Shown piece by piece: positions 22,197 through 34,737 of a stretch of 64,000 bases of DNA. Made by a program: the position numbers and the translations under genes. Every line of letters begins with the position of its first letter. Position 1 is the first letter of the stretch. Location of the stretch: assembly GCF_032854445.1 (NCBI RefSeq), contig NC_088299.1, forward strand, positions 5,123,001 to 5,187,000. Reading direction: 5' to 3'. Origin of the DNA: Liolophura sinensis (Eukaryota; Mollusca; Polyplacophora; Chitonida; Chitonidae). A model generated the notes under the pieces. The model was not told the origin of the DNA. It made no database searches and was given only the letters and a program-made list of their open reading frames with translations.

Positions 22197-24499
22197 TCTG
22201 TTTTGAAATGTCTGAGTGGCAAATGTTTGTAAAAGTACACCTTAATTTACCGATACATCGATCCAAAGCAATACCTTACCTAGGCCATAGAGGTGAAATT
22301 ATCTCATCTACCTCCATGCCTACAACTTACGTCAGTCTCGATAAGCCCAGTTTTACTTATTAAGCTCACTTCAAATGATTTAATTATATCTATAACGGTT
22401 AAAGTATACTTTAACAATAAATAAGCAATAAATCTTTACAGTAATCGGTGCAGCCCAATTGCAGCGTGTTCAGTAAAGTTTTGACACAGATATTTTACAA
22501 GATATGCATCTGATATCTTGGTAAATAAAGAAAATTTATATTAGCGAATACTGGTTTTTGGACAAAACTCTTCGGAATAGCTTCTTTAAATGAACACTGA
22601 AAATATTTCCTGCACACTGGATTTGGAAGGCAGGTACAAGTAGGTTACTCTTTCAGAAGTGGGCCAGTTTATGCAGAGGGCGGTGAATCGCACAAAGTGA
22701 TATATACACGTTGGATGGAACTAGACAGACAGATTACTATAAAATTTGCCTAGTCTTTATGGTTTTATATTAAAGAAGACAACCCTTTGCACCTGTGCAC
22801 GATCTGGCAACAATGATTTCCGAGCAAGTTCCTTTGCCATTGTCACCTGGTCCCCTGCTAAATATAGGAGCTAGTGTTCGAGAACATCCAATACAGTCAT
22901 TAATTTATGGCAATACACGGAGGCGAATTAACTTGAAATTTGATATTGACTACGAAAGGTAATTCCACAAAATGTCCACACTCATACTAGAACAATAAAC
23001 GCTCAACCATCGCACTGTGGTCAGATTCAGCAGTGGTGTCTAAACAGGAGGAATAAGAGTATTTCTAATGTATTATTATCTCTAAAACATCAAAAGTGCT
23101 CAAAATTAATAAAACCATATGTCATAAAACCACAGATGTCAATCAAATATCCTGATATTTTCAATATCTGTGTTACTTTTACATCCACTACTGAAGGGAT
23201 AAAACAAGCCTTTTGGGGTTTCTGCGAGCGACACATCACTAACGTGTACTTTCTATTGCATTCTTTTTTGTTTATGTATACATCTGACGCAAAAATGACC
23301 CCTGGTGAAAGGAAAAAATTTTAAAGTATTGAATTTAGAAATTAATCATGTCAAGGTCTCAGAAAGAAAAGTGCATTGGGTTTTCACAGGTTACACGTGG
23401 ATTTATACAGGTATATTGCTATAAGTCTTCTTAAAAGACAAATATTACCTTCCAAAAATGATATTCTTCTCGCAAACCATGATAATTCAAACGCAGTTGG
23501 TGATGGCAAGCTCATTTACAAAACAATCTAAAACACCATTTCGTAAGGCAACATGTACGAATACCCTATACAGATATTAAATAAAGCTGATACCTTTCCT
23601 ATTAAGATTGTACATGTCTATCATGAATGCATTCGATGGCAATGAGTTTTAAACAACCCACTAGGCTCCTGTAGAAAGTATTATTCGCTAATTAATTTGC
23701 CACATATGTGAAATTAGACAAGTCACATCGTTTTTAATATTACTGTTCTTCGTTTCCCCGATCTCCCATTTCAATTCGAAAGGATTCATTGCAAAGCTCT
23801 TTTCTATCTCTCCACACATTGAAATTTTTTGAATATTGCATCGAAATGATTTGAGAGGAATATTTTTTAGAAAGGTCATCCTCATTTTTCTTGGAAGATG
23901 GCATGTTCATATGTGACAAGCGCTCCGTAGCCCCACTCTTAGGTGAAATTCTCAGCATCCGGGGTTGTCGCCAATACTTCTTCGTAAAACTAATTTCAAA
24001 GCATTCAGGTCAAAGTCAATCATCTAGATACGCGTTTGCCGAGTCATTAAATCATCTGAAAAGTCAATTTCATCTCTGAAAGACATGTGAGCCACGTGTT
24101 TTTGCCTCGGGTCATTAACAACTTGCAAAAAAGTATATCATCAACTTTTGTACTGTGAGTTCATTCCGTTCTCATCTGGAGTGGAGATCAGAATACATGT
24201 CAGGTTGTATCAGATTTCACATCTAAAAGCATCCTGCGAACCCTGCGAAGTGGTAAATAATTCTTTCCTGTGTAGGAAATGTTTTGTGGGCCACGCATGT
24301 TGCAAGAAGATGCTGTTTGCAAATCACATGTGAAAAGCCCGAGGAAGACGTTCATTTTTTGTTTGGCGGCACAAGGCAATGTTGCCATGAAATCCCTTTC
24401 GCACAAAACTTTGCACAGACAAAATAAAGGGAAAATTGTAATACACAATAAGGGATCGCTCTGATTCATAATTGTAGGTCACTCTGTGTGTACGTTGTC

Positions 24500-25107
24500 A
24501 CTGGAAACGGTTGACTACTACTAGATAAATGACTGCGTCTTAATTTTGCACATTATGTATTTTGTTTTAGTTTTTTTGATGGTTAGCATTGTACGTTGTT
24601 TGGAAAAATGGTCTTGGGACAGTTGACCTGGAACATTCACTGCAGTCGACTGCGAGGTAAATGTCTCTCAAACGATATAATCCTATGAAAGCAATGCACA
24701 AGCAACAGACATGGTTGTTAAGGTCTACTTCATCTCATCATCTGAAATAAGACTACACCATCTGTTGTAGTTGTTATTAGGGAAAACAACCTTTCCTTGT
24801 TTCTTTAAAATTTGCTTTTAGTATATATAGCTATAAGGTAGACTCTTTTAAAGTATGGCCAGGCGTGCAATTTATGCTATGGGGTCAAAATATGACAAGT
24901 TATTATATCTCACCATAAGCACAAAATGCCAATGTTCACACCGAGTCCAGTGGTGAGAATTATCTCAACTTTTTTGCTGACTTATATTTAGATTAGTCAA
25001 GTTCATTGTACTTTAGACTACCGTGTCTAAAGACTACTATCTTAACCAATTTGCAGCAGCTGAAACTGTCGAAATGGAAATTTTCTATGGGAACGGTAAA
25101 GGGGGCG
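24500..25107. other. Unassigned sequence after set 1
   Basis: I see no gene, RNA or repeat boundary here. This is where collinearity with the set 1 unit fades. Confidence 0.5.
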
Positions 25108-25229
25108 CTTTCACAAAGCTTCGTAAATCAAAATTCGTCACTTTTCTCGTAAATGACGTCGCCTAATGGCACTACAACATCTTTTATGAAAAAGATTACA
25201 AGAAATCTGACTTAGGAAACTTGTGACAG
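25108..25229. mobile_element. MITE-like element, second copy
   Basis: It is related to 9643-9777: CTTTCACAAAGCTTCGTAAATC at the left, 'gacttaggaaacttgtgacag' at the right, and the shared interior 'AAATGACGTC' followed by a 'taatggcactac' / 'tgatggtactat' block. The inverted repeats are less perfect than in the first copy. Confidence 0.6.
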
Positions 25230-25740
25230 TAGGTTGACTCAAAACTCGTCTTCAGATACATTATAGAGCCCGGGAACGCCATCTTCGCCTCTCCAGGTAC
25301 CTGTATATTTATGTTGTACAAATAAAGACACAGAAGAACGAAAGACCTGAATTTTCATTCATGAATTTACGGCTAATTCGATGACTACACTTATTGAATC
25401 TCTTTTCATATCCGTACATCGTCTACATCAATTATACCTTAAGTGGATATGACAATTTAAATCTGGCAAATGATTGAAACAAAACCCAGACAGGAATGGA
25501 TCCATACAATTTAAATGCCAAAAAATATTATACACGAAAGGCTCTTAAAACGATTTAACAGAAATCAGCATTAAAAAGTGTATACTTTGAAACGAAAGAT
25601 GATTCCCTTGTGAATGGTATCTGATTTCAAGAGTTTTCTTCTTAAAATCTGCCTTATAAGACAGCGAGCTGACAGTGTCTAGGGACATTAGGAATGGTGA
25701 TAGCAGAAAGTTAATTATCACAAATGGATTACAGCCATCA

Positions 25741-26178
25741 ATGTCTAATGCGCTTTATAACCTCACTGAGTTTTCATTGCATTTATTCTCAAGAAGCAAT
25801 GCACTGGATCATGACCTGTTTTTAAGAAATTGCAAAAGGAGTAATAAGTCTCCATTAAACATATTAAAATACCGCGTCTTTCTGGGAAATCCACGTATTG
25901 GAAAAGAACACTGGGCTACCGTGTCCCAACAATCAATTACCGTATCAAAACTAAAACTACAGCTTTGCGGATACCATTTACAGAGTGTAGCTCTTGACTA
26001 TATTAAATTTATACATGTATATGACCTTTTACTTTCTCTTTCAATGAGCCTAGCTCTCAAATACTATAGACAGGATTGCTTATTGTTCAATGCCTTTATC
26101 AACGGATCGACCTTACTTCACACATTTTTAATTCATTTCATTGATACCGGGATGCCAAGTACTCAAGAAACGTCTTGA
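25741..26178 (+). CDS. Unidentified open frame, 145 codons from first ATG
   Basis: The open frame runs from about 25675, where it opens with GTG, to the stop at 26178; the first ATG is at 25741. I recognise no domain. The stretch near 25640-25790 is weakly collinear with 35190-35320 and 44250-44400, but those copies have no matching frame. No splice or promoter evidence supports it. At this AT content a frame of this size can arise by chance, and I regard it as probably non-coding. Confidence 0.12.
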   Translation: MSNALYNLTEFSLHLFSRSNALDHDLFLRNCKRSNKSPLNILKYRVFLGNPRIGKEHWATVSQQSITVSKLKLQLCGYHLQSVALDYIKFIHVYDLLLSLSMSLALKYYRQDCLLFNAFINGSTLLHTFLIHFIDTGMPSTQETS

Positions 26179-26194
26179 CTTAAAACTATTAGAG

Positions 26195-26295
26195 AAATAG
26201 CTAGAGTTGGATTCGAACATGCAACGTTATCGGCCAAAAGCTTGAAAGGTTAACCTACACTTCTAATATCTGAGACAGCGAGGCCTCTATCTCCC
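26195..26295 (-). mobile_element. tRNA-derived SINE head, third type
   Basis: On the minus strand the order is 'ggcctcgctgtctcagatattag' (box A-like), 'gtgtaggttaacc', then 'gcatGTTCGAATCCaactc' (box B). This resembles the 5' tRNA-like part of a SINE different from SINE-1 and SINE-2. The body to the left of 26195 cannot be delimited. Confidence 0.4.
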
Positions 26296-26299
26296 ATTT

Positions 26300-28310
26300 C
26301 GTTAGCAGATTAAGTAGTAGATACATATATGGCAATCCCAACTAAACATCGGCTATTTTGAGCCACCAATGAATGTTGCAACTCTTAGGGCCAGACTTAT
26401 CTATACATGCTTGTATATCTTTACATCTTTGGGCATTCATTATTTGTGGATCGTATAAAGAATTCATTTATTTGTTTGGCGTATAGGCGTTTTTCGACTA
26501 CCTAACAATAGCACATGTTTGCAGAAGAGATTGAGGTTATCGTCAAGCAAATTATCAAACATATACGATTTCCCACACGGCTAGATCGAGACCAGAGATG
26601 TACGCACTGAACAATCTTTACAAAGGCACACAGCAGTAAAGAATAATGCGCGTGTACGAGGAGAGGCGCCTCAGTGCTTTGATGATCATCATATATGTTA
26701 GTGAAGAAACATTCACAGTGTTAATGGCGAAACCGTGCATAGCATCAAAAGTTGTTCAGACACAGTCCATACCTAACTGCTGCAGGTAAATGCATGATCT
26801 TACTTAATAGCTATCCATGTTTATAACCTAATGAATTACTAAAGCTTACTTGACCATTGAAGACTTCTCCACCATTGTAAGTGAGGACCGGAACTTATGT
26901 TAAATCTCTTTATATACAGAACTCATCTACTTACTTAATGAAAATTAATACAGATTTGTTTCCTTCAGAACTGATATTGTTGATGTACATTTTCGAGCGA
27001 CAGTTCACTGAAGAATATTTACGTTGATATATAGATAATAATTTCTTCATTGACTTGATTGATATTTTACGCCAAATAAAAATATTTCACTTACACTGTA
27101 TGTGTACTCCTTGTGCGTCCAGATTAAAAGCCCTGTCCGGAAAATCAGGGTCTGGATTTGAATGTGCAGTGACATTGTTCAAGGCTAAGTTTGTAAACAC
27201 GGTCATCAAGGACTAAAATGCCGTTAATGGAATAGTATTACCTTGTTTTGCTTATAGGAACAACAGAGGAAAAGAAGAGGTTTGATATGATTTAAATTAA
27301 TCCGATATTTTACCTTCCCAAACGTTATTAACCAGTTCTTTGAGAACTCACATCAAGTGTCACGTATTTGTAACGGGTTGTTGTTGAAAGGCAGCGAAAC
27401 AATACATATATGTACGTAGCTACAGGCAGATATCAATGGCATTAGTTGACTCCTTTGACGTACATTCAAGCGAATTATTCACATAAACGCAATATGAAGC
27501 CAATGTCATTGATGGATTTCTTTTATACGTGACCTAACATGGTTTAGCAGAATTACATATACGCCAGAGGAAGACTTTGCTTCTTTCAGGTGCGAACAAA
27601 CATTGTTCAGAAGTCTACGCAATAAAAACAATCCAGGGTTTGATATTTGTGAAAATAAAGCACTGTGCAGATTTACCATCGCTGACAAGAAAACGATATC
27701 GTTCCATCAAACCTAATGAACTGCCTTTTAGAACTGTTAAAATGACATTACTGAAGTAAAAAGCCTTGGAGGACAATTCTTTTTTTCATGATGTGAATTC
27801 TCTCCGTGAAAAGAAAACGGTGTCCTTTTACTTGGGGAGGATCGATCGATAAAGTTTTTTATATATAGACAATAGTTTTTGAAGAAAGAAAAATCTCTCT
27901 TTGTTGTTTAAACAAATCCATGAAAATGTTGATTTAGAGATCAATATATAAAGACAATGAGGGCGTGTAGTCGCCTCTTTAGTACGCTCTTTAGCGAGAC
28001 ATGGAAGCGTTCAGTGTATCCGCATACAAAACTGTGTTTATTAACTGAATTCTCAAACAAAATCAAACACTGAAGCATGCGATGTTTTTCCGTTGCTTTA
28101 GAAATCTAGATAAACCTCGATAAAATATACATTTTTCACCACCTACTACCTACGGAACCTAAAAACCGTAAACTGCAAGTATAACGTTCAAACACATCGC
28201 TACCTTTTATATCTGTTTTCTAACTAATACCAGTTTCCTTTGAGAAATAATGCCACAGTCATAATTTTGTTGTTATGGTGTGTAACAGAGCTATTACTGT
28301 ATAAGTAAAC
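26300..28310. other. Gene-poor stretch with one SINE fragment
   Basis: The only element I can support is a SINE-1 3' fragment at about 27050-27100 ('gattgatattttacgccaaataaaaatatttcacttaca', minus orientation). Short open frames on both strands show no recognisable domain. Confidence 0.5.
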
Positions 28311-28810
28311 TTTTACCAACGGTACACGAAATCACCACATGTTTGTTTTTCTGTAATTATTTCAACCGCCAGACAATCTTCTCTTTTGATCTTTGCAGCA
28401 TGTGCGTGTGACGGATCGGCACAGATGCCATCGGTCCAATGAAAATGGTCTCGGTTGGGCTGATTGTATGAGTAAGGCCAACTCGAAATGACTAGAGTTA
28501 CACAACACTGGATTGAAATGAAGTACATCAATCTCTTAGTATCTGTTAGATCAAGTAATAAAGACATACCCATAATACAACGAAATTACAAAGTTTACGT
28601 AATCGAGAAATTATTGTCCCATGGATGAAAGCGATCACTATCGGGCACTTATTCGAAATCCCGAGAAAATTTCAAACCATCTGAAAATTGCAGATTTAAA
28701 CTCGTTTTAAACTCGAGTGGCTGTTTCCGTAATCAATAAGATTTTAACCATTGGTGGCGAGAACTTTTTAAGGAAGAATGCAACACTACAATTTGATTTT
28801 TGCAACAGAA

Positions 28811-28986
28811 TGGCATTGTTATATGTACAGAATGACATTGCTACAGACTAACATTGCTAGAGACTTACATTACTGCAGATTAATATTGCTACAGACTGAC
28901 GTTGCTACAAACTGACATTACTAAAGATGGACATTCCTACAGACTGACATTGCTACAGACTGACATTGCTACAGACTAACAGTGCC
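28811..28986. repeat. 16-bp tandem repeat, about 10 degenerate copies
   Basis: The unit TGACATTGCTACAGAC repeats with frequent substitutions and some length changes. The last three copies are the most regular. Confidence 0.85.
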
Positions 28987-29384
28987 AAAAAATCAACAAT
29001 GACACTGCTGCAGCATTGCAGAAACAGGACGAGAGAATAAAGATTACTCTGATCCTAATAAAATGTTACCTTTGAGGACTGAAGAAAAATCCTGATGGGG
29101 CCTTCCGTATTCCTCACATCTAACTATTTTGCCATTTCACGACGGCCCGTTTCTTATGTGATTCACTTTGATTTAGATACGATACGATATAGATTATGTT
29201 TATGTAATTGAAATAATTGTATGAAGTAAATGAAGGCTCGTGAAGCTGATTTTAAAATGTATATGTTTAAGGCACGTTGTATTGGCACTAAGCCTCATTA
29301 ACGTAGTTAGGGTTGTCCATATGCACAAGTTGTTAGATAACATTACGTACAGAATACCGTGTAAACTCAGAGTAGGAACGACAA

Positions 29385-29460
29385 TGTGACAGTGAGCAAA
29401 TGGTCACACCTAACCGGCGAAATACGGCCTGTTGTCAGTTTACCACAGTTACTTTGTATT
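29385..29460. repeat. Partial copy of the unnamed dispersed repeat
   Basis: 'gagcaaatggtcacacctaaccgg' and 'aatacggcctgttgtcagtttac' match the left part of the repeat at 20195-20515. Flanks differ. Confidence 0.55.
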
Positions 29461-29469
29461 CGTAACCCA

Positions 29470-30060
29470 CAAGAGAGAGAGGTCGAAAGTTTAAGAGGAA
29501 ATTATCTGACGTGGTCTTCATGTTCTACCCATCAAAAAGTCATTAAAGGCCACTAAAAACCACCATAAACCCATCTTAATTTCCTCCACGAGATGCCCAA
29601 TTTGGGAGGGTATGTCGGATGACAGCATTGAAGTCTTTTTAAACACAAACCAATTTCATAGCAGGCATTGCCCAGACGTCCGCAGCGGGAAAAGTTCAGA
29701 CGTATTGAATCAGTATCATATTTTCTTGGAAAATGTTAATCTTAATGGATTTTCTTGAGCGCGCTGTCAGGAAGAGAATGCTATTTGCTTGTATCTAACA
29801 TGACAAACTGCTTTCAGAGACGTGACAGGCTTCCTTTATAAACCTGTGTCTATGCAAACAGCCATTGTTAATATTTTTGAAACTTTGCGTTCGTCATTGT
29901 TTTAAACACAAGATTTCTCTGCTGTCATCAGAGCTCTTGGGAAGTTTTTTGACGGTTTAAAGGCAAGTCTGACAAAGGTTTCTGAAGCTGCTTTGGATGC
30001 AAAGTGTTATTTATTTTGCCCTTTCCATCGCTTACGCTGACTCGGGTAGGTCTTTGTTTC
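29470..30060. other. Unassigned sequence
   Basis: I see no gene, RNA or mobile element here. Confidence 0.5.
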
Positions 30061-30062
30061 GT

Positions 30063-30110
30063 TTGTTTATTGATTTATTTATCTCATTTGAGTTTTACGC
30101 CAAAAGTAAG
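30063..30110 (-). mobile_element. SINE-1 3' tail fragment
   Basis: 'tttattgatttatttatctcatttgagttttacgcc' matches the minus-orientation 3' end of SINE-1. The following 30150-30230 holds a second box-B-like 'cgttcgaatccacg', possibly part of another degraded SINE. Confidence 0.45.
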
Positions 30111-30252
30111 AATTTAGAACCCATACAACTGCAATAAAATTTGTGAATTGATGACACCGAAGTGCCTGGAGTACCCACCGTCATTCGCCAGGTACACATG
30201 ACGTTGCTCGTTCGAATCCACGTTCTGTTAGTTCAGTTTCGGCTTAAAGTCA

Positions 30253-30522
30253 GGAGGGGGCCTCCGTGGCTCAGTTGGTTAGCGCGCTAGCATAGCGTTA
30301 TGACCCAGGATTCTCTCACCAATGCGGTCGCTGTGAGTTCAAGTCCAGCTTATGCTGGCTTCCTCTCCGGCCGTATGTGGGAAGGTCTGCAGCAACCTGC
30401 GGATGGTCGTGGGTTTTCTCCGGGCTGTGCCCGGTTTCCACCCACCATAATGCTGGCCGCCGTCGTATAAGCGAAATATAAGTGAGTACAGCGTAAAACA
30501 CCAATCAAATAAATAAATAAAT
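30253..30522 (+). mobile_element. SINE-1, full length, reference copy
   Basis: The head is tRNA-like with box A GTGGCTCAGTTGGTTAGCGC and box B GAGTTCAAGTCC. The central domain contains 'gcagcaacctgcggatggtcgtggg', 'ccgggctgtgcccgg' and 'cataatgctggccgccgtcg'. The 3' domain 'taagcgaaatataagtgagtacagcgtaaaac' ends in CAATCAAATAAATAAATAAA. AAAGTCA duplications flank it (30246-30252 and 30523-30529). Pol III transcribed and LINE-mobilised by family knowledge. It may belong to one of the molluscan SINE superfamilies described in the literature, but I cannot assign the name without a search. Confidence 0.92.
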
Positions 30523-30529
30523 AAAGTCA

Positions 30530-31660
30530 TGATATTTGCCTGGAACACTGGATTGTCTCCGGGCACTCTTGTGCTCCCCAGGCATAAACCGTTCTCTTTA
30601 TTGTTAGAATCAACATATTTACATGTGCAGGCGTATACATATCATTTTATTGTTGATTTCGGAACATCTGACATCAAACTATGACAAATGATATGACAAA
30701 TGGGCTATGTTATCATTTCGCCCGAGAAAACAAAATATGTATCTCTGTTTGGAATATTACAATTCAACAGACGATACGGTATAGATGCAATAAAACTAAT
30801 AGCGGTATAACTATAATGGTGTACCACGTAAAGAATAAAATGTCGGACAGAGAAGTACATATTCCGTTTTATTTGTAATAGTTTTAAATTCTCCTGTTTT
30901 AAAATTGGTTGCGATTACTTTCGGCACATTTTTACACGACAACAGTAAACCTTACTACCGTCGTGTAAGTGCAAAATTCCTGAGAAATGATTTCAAAATA
31001 TAATCGCATATACTAGTACGTGATTCTAACGTTAGTTGTTTAAACGAGATTTCTGTCGACCATTAGTTCTGAATCAAGTCCTGCTTTAAGGACCATTGGA
31101 GATTCGTGTTGGGTACATCCTTCGTTGGTTTCTGATAACAGTTTTATTTGTACATACAACATTACGACATTGTTTGCTCCTGACTGACTAACAACCGCGA
31201 TGGACTGATATATTTGCTGATTCAGCCCTGTTGCGATTAATGGGTACAGTAATCACTTGGGTTTATTTTGATTGCAATTGACCAGATCTGTCTATGAATT
31301 TTTCCTGCAGGCGTTGCGGTGAATTGCTTAATGGTTTATGTCATTGCCGTGCTTTTACCAGAATTATGAAACGTGTACACAAGAGGTTCATCGTATTCGC
31401 CTTACACCGAGCTCTGAGAAGGCAATAGCATGGCCACGTAGAAGAAAAACCTGTTCAGCTCATTTTAACAACGTATCGGTTAAAACAGCGGCTACAAGGT
31501 CGGACAGTACTAAAATACTGTTCTTCAAAATTAAGGGTACTGCAGGGACACGCAAGCTAAAGAACAACAAACACATTTGCATCTCAACACTAGAGAAACA
31601 TTGATGAAAGACATTATTCTTATGCTGGGCTGAACTTTTTTGTATCAGTTTCTATGTTCT
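30530..31660. other. Unassigned sequence
   Basis: An 88-codon open frame at 31338-31604 (plus) shows no recognisable domain and is not repeated elsewhere in the window. No splice or promoter context supports it. Confidence 0.45.
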
Positions 31661-31661
31661 G

Positions 31662-31693
31662 TTTTTTTTTTTTTTTTGTTTTGTTTTTTTTTC
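31662..31693. repeat. Poly-T tract
   Basis: A 32-bp T run is broken by two G and one C near its right end. No adjoining element explains it as a retroposon tail. Confidence 0.9.
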
Positions 31694-31699
31694 TTGGTC

Positions 31700-32690
31700 A
31701 CACTGGCTAAGCAAATACGCAAGGTTATTTTCCAAAACCCGATATTACATGGTTTAACATAATACTCTTGTGAATAGTATGATTTATCACATGTAGTGAT
31801 ATATGTTATTGGCTTTGTGGTGGGGAAAGCGTATATCATCATGCACAGCGGGGGTCCAAGGCCAGAGAGCGTAAATCACGTTACTACAGGAAAGAGAAAC
31901 ACATCAGTAAGTTAAATAAAAGTAGTACATTTATCAGTTCTAGAACACGTCCTATATATCTACATTATCTCTCCACCCTTTGTGCGGGAATCTGATGAAA
32001 GCAGTGGCCGTACTTTCTGGGTGTCTAGTTTTTCGTCGCCTTCGAGCATTGACTTCGACACTTGGTGTTATTGCCTTATCTTACAATAGGATAAGTTATT
32101 TCCATTGAGATTGTCTGGCTAAACATATAATCCAATAACTCTGCGCTGAACGGGTCACCAGGGAGACAGGTTTTTCTGGGTTAACCGCTTAATCATTGTC
32201 CCAGGAAATCACATAATATCACCTTGCCGTAGGTTTCATCTTCCCTACGGTGTGAACGATTGTAAAAACGGTCATGGAATATACCAGATGTTTTAATTGG
32301 CCCACCCGTTCTAATTTCAGTTTTGAGAACTACCTTTCTTGATTGTACATGTAAATCCAATCTTCCCTGTACACCGGATGTAGCTGGAGACCACGTCCTG
32401 GAATAAAGCTTCTGTTGGTGTGAGATAAGGTTGGTTTTATGTAGCTAAGGAGTTCTCCGGACAGGGTTTCCTCAGCTTCTCAACCTGATCATTCGTGACC
32501 TGTACACGTGAAAACACTGATAAGGATCCCCAAATTGACGCTTAAATAAACGCATTTATAAGTCCAAAAAATTAATGCAGACCATGTCATTACACAGGTA
32601 ACACCGCAAAATATGTGTTGATGTGACACATAACTCAGAACAACTGTTATTCTTTCAAACAACCATGTGTGCTTTCTTTAATCTCAGAAA
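31700..32690. other. Unassigned sequence
   Basis: I see no gene or repeat I can name. A SINE-1 3' fragment begins just after, at about 32697. Confidence 0.45.
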
Positions 32691-32696
32691 CTGGAT

Positions 32697-32760
32697 TTAT
32701 TTGTTGACTTGATTGGTGTTTTACGCTGTACCCGTGAATATTTCTCTTATTTAACGAAGG
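32697..32760 (-). mobile_element. SINE-1 3' end fragment
   Basis: 'tttatttgttgacttgattggtgttttacgctgtacccgtgaatatttctcttatt' matches the minus-orientation 3' domain of SINE-1. The head is absent. Confidence 0.6.
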
Positions 32761-33711
32761 CCTGCATGAGAAATCTGATGGTTTATGTGTATTTATATGG
32801 GAATTTGCTGGCAGGAAAACTACATAAATGCTTAGGAAATGTCGAGCAAACGTACCAACGAAATATTACCCTGACCGTATAACCAGTGTTTCCAGAAACC
32901 ACTTCATCATGTTCAACTTACCAAGTTCAGGCAGTGATTTTATGCATTCACCTGTTATTATTGGCGTATCAATAAAACAAATATTTTCTTTCGATTCTGT
33001 CAATAGTGACAACACTGGAGAGGCTAGTTGTCGATCTCTCTGACAGTAAATAGCTGTTAAATTTATCAATGTTATCTCACTTATATTAATTTAGTTCATG
33101 AAATGCCAGATTTTGCGAGGAAAATTTGACAGATGTTTTATTTGAGTTTTCAACCTTACATTTTGCGGTCTCGTTCATTCGGGGTAAAGAAGAGACAATT
33201 TAATCAGATCAGCGTTTTTGATTTCAGTTCCCGTGGGAAAGAAAAATGGGAGAATTGAACACTATAAAATCAATACTGCACTTTGTTGGAAAATATCACC
33301 ATTTTGCCGCTATTTTCCTAAGTGCCACTCTATCCTATCGTGTTCTACATTGTCAAGTTTCAATTCGCTATTTCAAAACTGACGAACAGCTATTACTTTT
33401 AAAAAAGTCCACTTTGAAGAAATTGACTGATAAAATTTAACCACTGCTATTGATGACTGAAGATACTAAAGTATTACAAGGTTTGTGCGTTCTGGAAAAA
33501 AAAAAGAAAAAAAAGAAACGGTCTGTTGTGCTCTTCATTGTAAACCCATAGTTATAACAACGTATGCATAAAATAGGGGTGATATTTACAATCAGAACCA
33601 AACGTATCTCAGAATAATCTTTATTTATTGATGTGCTGCATGTAGAACTAAATATTCCTGTTACACGTAGAATCTATACTTTCGGAAATGTGCATCTGTA
33701 TCAATCTGGAC
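32761..33711. other. Unassigned sequence
   Basis: Only short open frames without domains, and an A-rich run near 33500. Confidence 0.45.
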
Positions 33712-34128
33712 GCAGACTGAGTGACAATGGCAATGCATTGTGTTAACTGCAGACTGTCCTGGAGTGACAGTGGCAATGCATTGTGTTAACTGCAGACTGT
33801 CCTGGAGTGACAATGGCAAAGCATTGTGTTAAGTGCAGACTGTCCTGGAGTGACAATGGTAATGCATTGTGTTATCTGCAGACTGTCCTGGAGTGACAGT
33901 GGCAATGCATTGTGTTAACTGCAGACTGTTATGGAGTGACAACGGCAATGCATTGTGTTAACTGCAGACTGTCCTGGAGTGACAATGGCAATGCATTGTG
34001 TTAACTGCAGACTGTCCTGGAGTGACAGTGGCAATGCATTGTGTTAACTGCAGACTGTCCTGGAGTGACAATGGCAATGCATTAACTGCAGGCTGTCCTG
34101 GAGTGACAATGGCAATGCATTGTGTTAA
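33712..34128. repeat. 43-bp minisatellite, about 9.7 copies
   Basis: The unit, roughly CTGTCCTGGAGTGACAATGG plus CAATGCATTGTGTTAACTGCAGA, repeats with few substitutions (for example gacagtgg or gacaatgg). One copy near 34081 lacks the 'tgtgtta' part. Variants are interspersed rather than grouped. Confidence 0.95.
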
Positions 34129-34640
34129 AAAGGAATAATACATGTTGACTTTGACGCCATCTATATATTTAAGGAACAGTACTTTGGAGGATCACTCATA
34201 ATTAAACGTGTCAGTTGACATGCTATTGCAGAATAAACCGTTGTTGTGCTTAAATATATAAGGACTTCCAAACACTCAAAATCACGGATAGGAAATATAA
34301 CCGTAATGAAATGAAACACCCATGATTTTTATGCTAATTGTAACACATCTGTCGCGCACTCTACGTTAACCGTCGGGGAAATTATGGGCGTAAAAGCCCG
34401 GGCTTCTGAGGAAAAATGCTAAAATATTAATTCGCATACACAATTGCACACCAATATTTACGCGTGTACGTGACGTAAATGTGTAAAACAATTATAAATA
34501 CAGAATTGATGATATGTTTGAATAGAAATCAAATGTTTAATGGAATGTATTAAATTGTTCAGGAGATGTGTTCTCTTTTTGAGTCCTAGTCCTAGTTCTG
34601 TGGCTGAAATGGTGAGCACCATTCATTTTCAGTGCAGTGA

Positions 34641-34643
<3 letters not shown>

Positions 34644-34733
<90 letters not shown>
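34644..34733. repeat. (AT)45 microsatellite
   Basis: An uninterrupted AT run of about 90 bp ends at 'tatttatgg'. Confidence 0.98.

Positions 34734-34737
<4 letters not shown>

Larger units (their letters stand above)
11390..24500. repeat. Segmental duplication set 1, copy C (expanded by insertions)
   Basis: This is the third copy of the unit. Unit sequence occurs at 11390-12146, 12441-12720, 19238-20195, 20516-22100 and 22195-24500. It is interrupted by a SINE (12147-12440), an inverted-repeat block (about 12720-13597), a Harbinger transposon (13600-19234), an unnamed dispersed repeat (about 20195-20515) and an (AT)n tract. Removing these leaves roughly the 5-6 kb length of the other copies. 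After 24500 I no longer see homology to the start of the unit, so the tandem series appears to end here. Confidence 0.7.

Noticed and set aside
22001-22240. Ile-Tyr repeat ORFs on both strands
   Set aside because: They are translations of the (TA)46 microsatellite.
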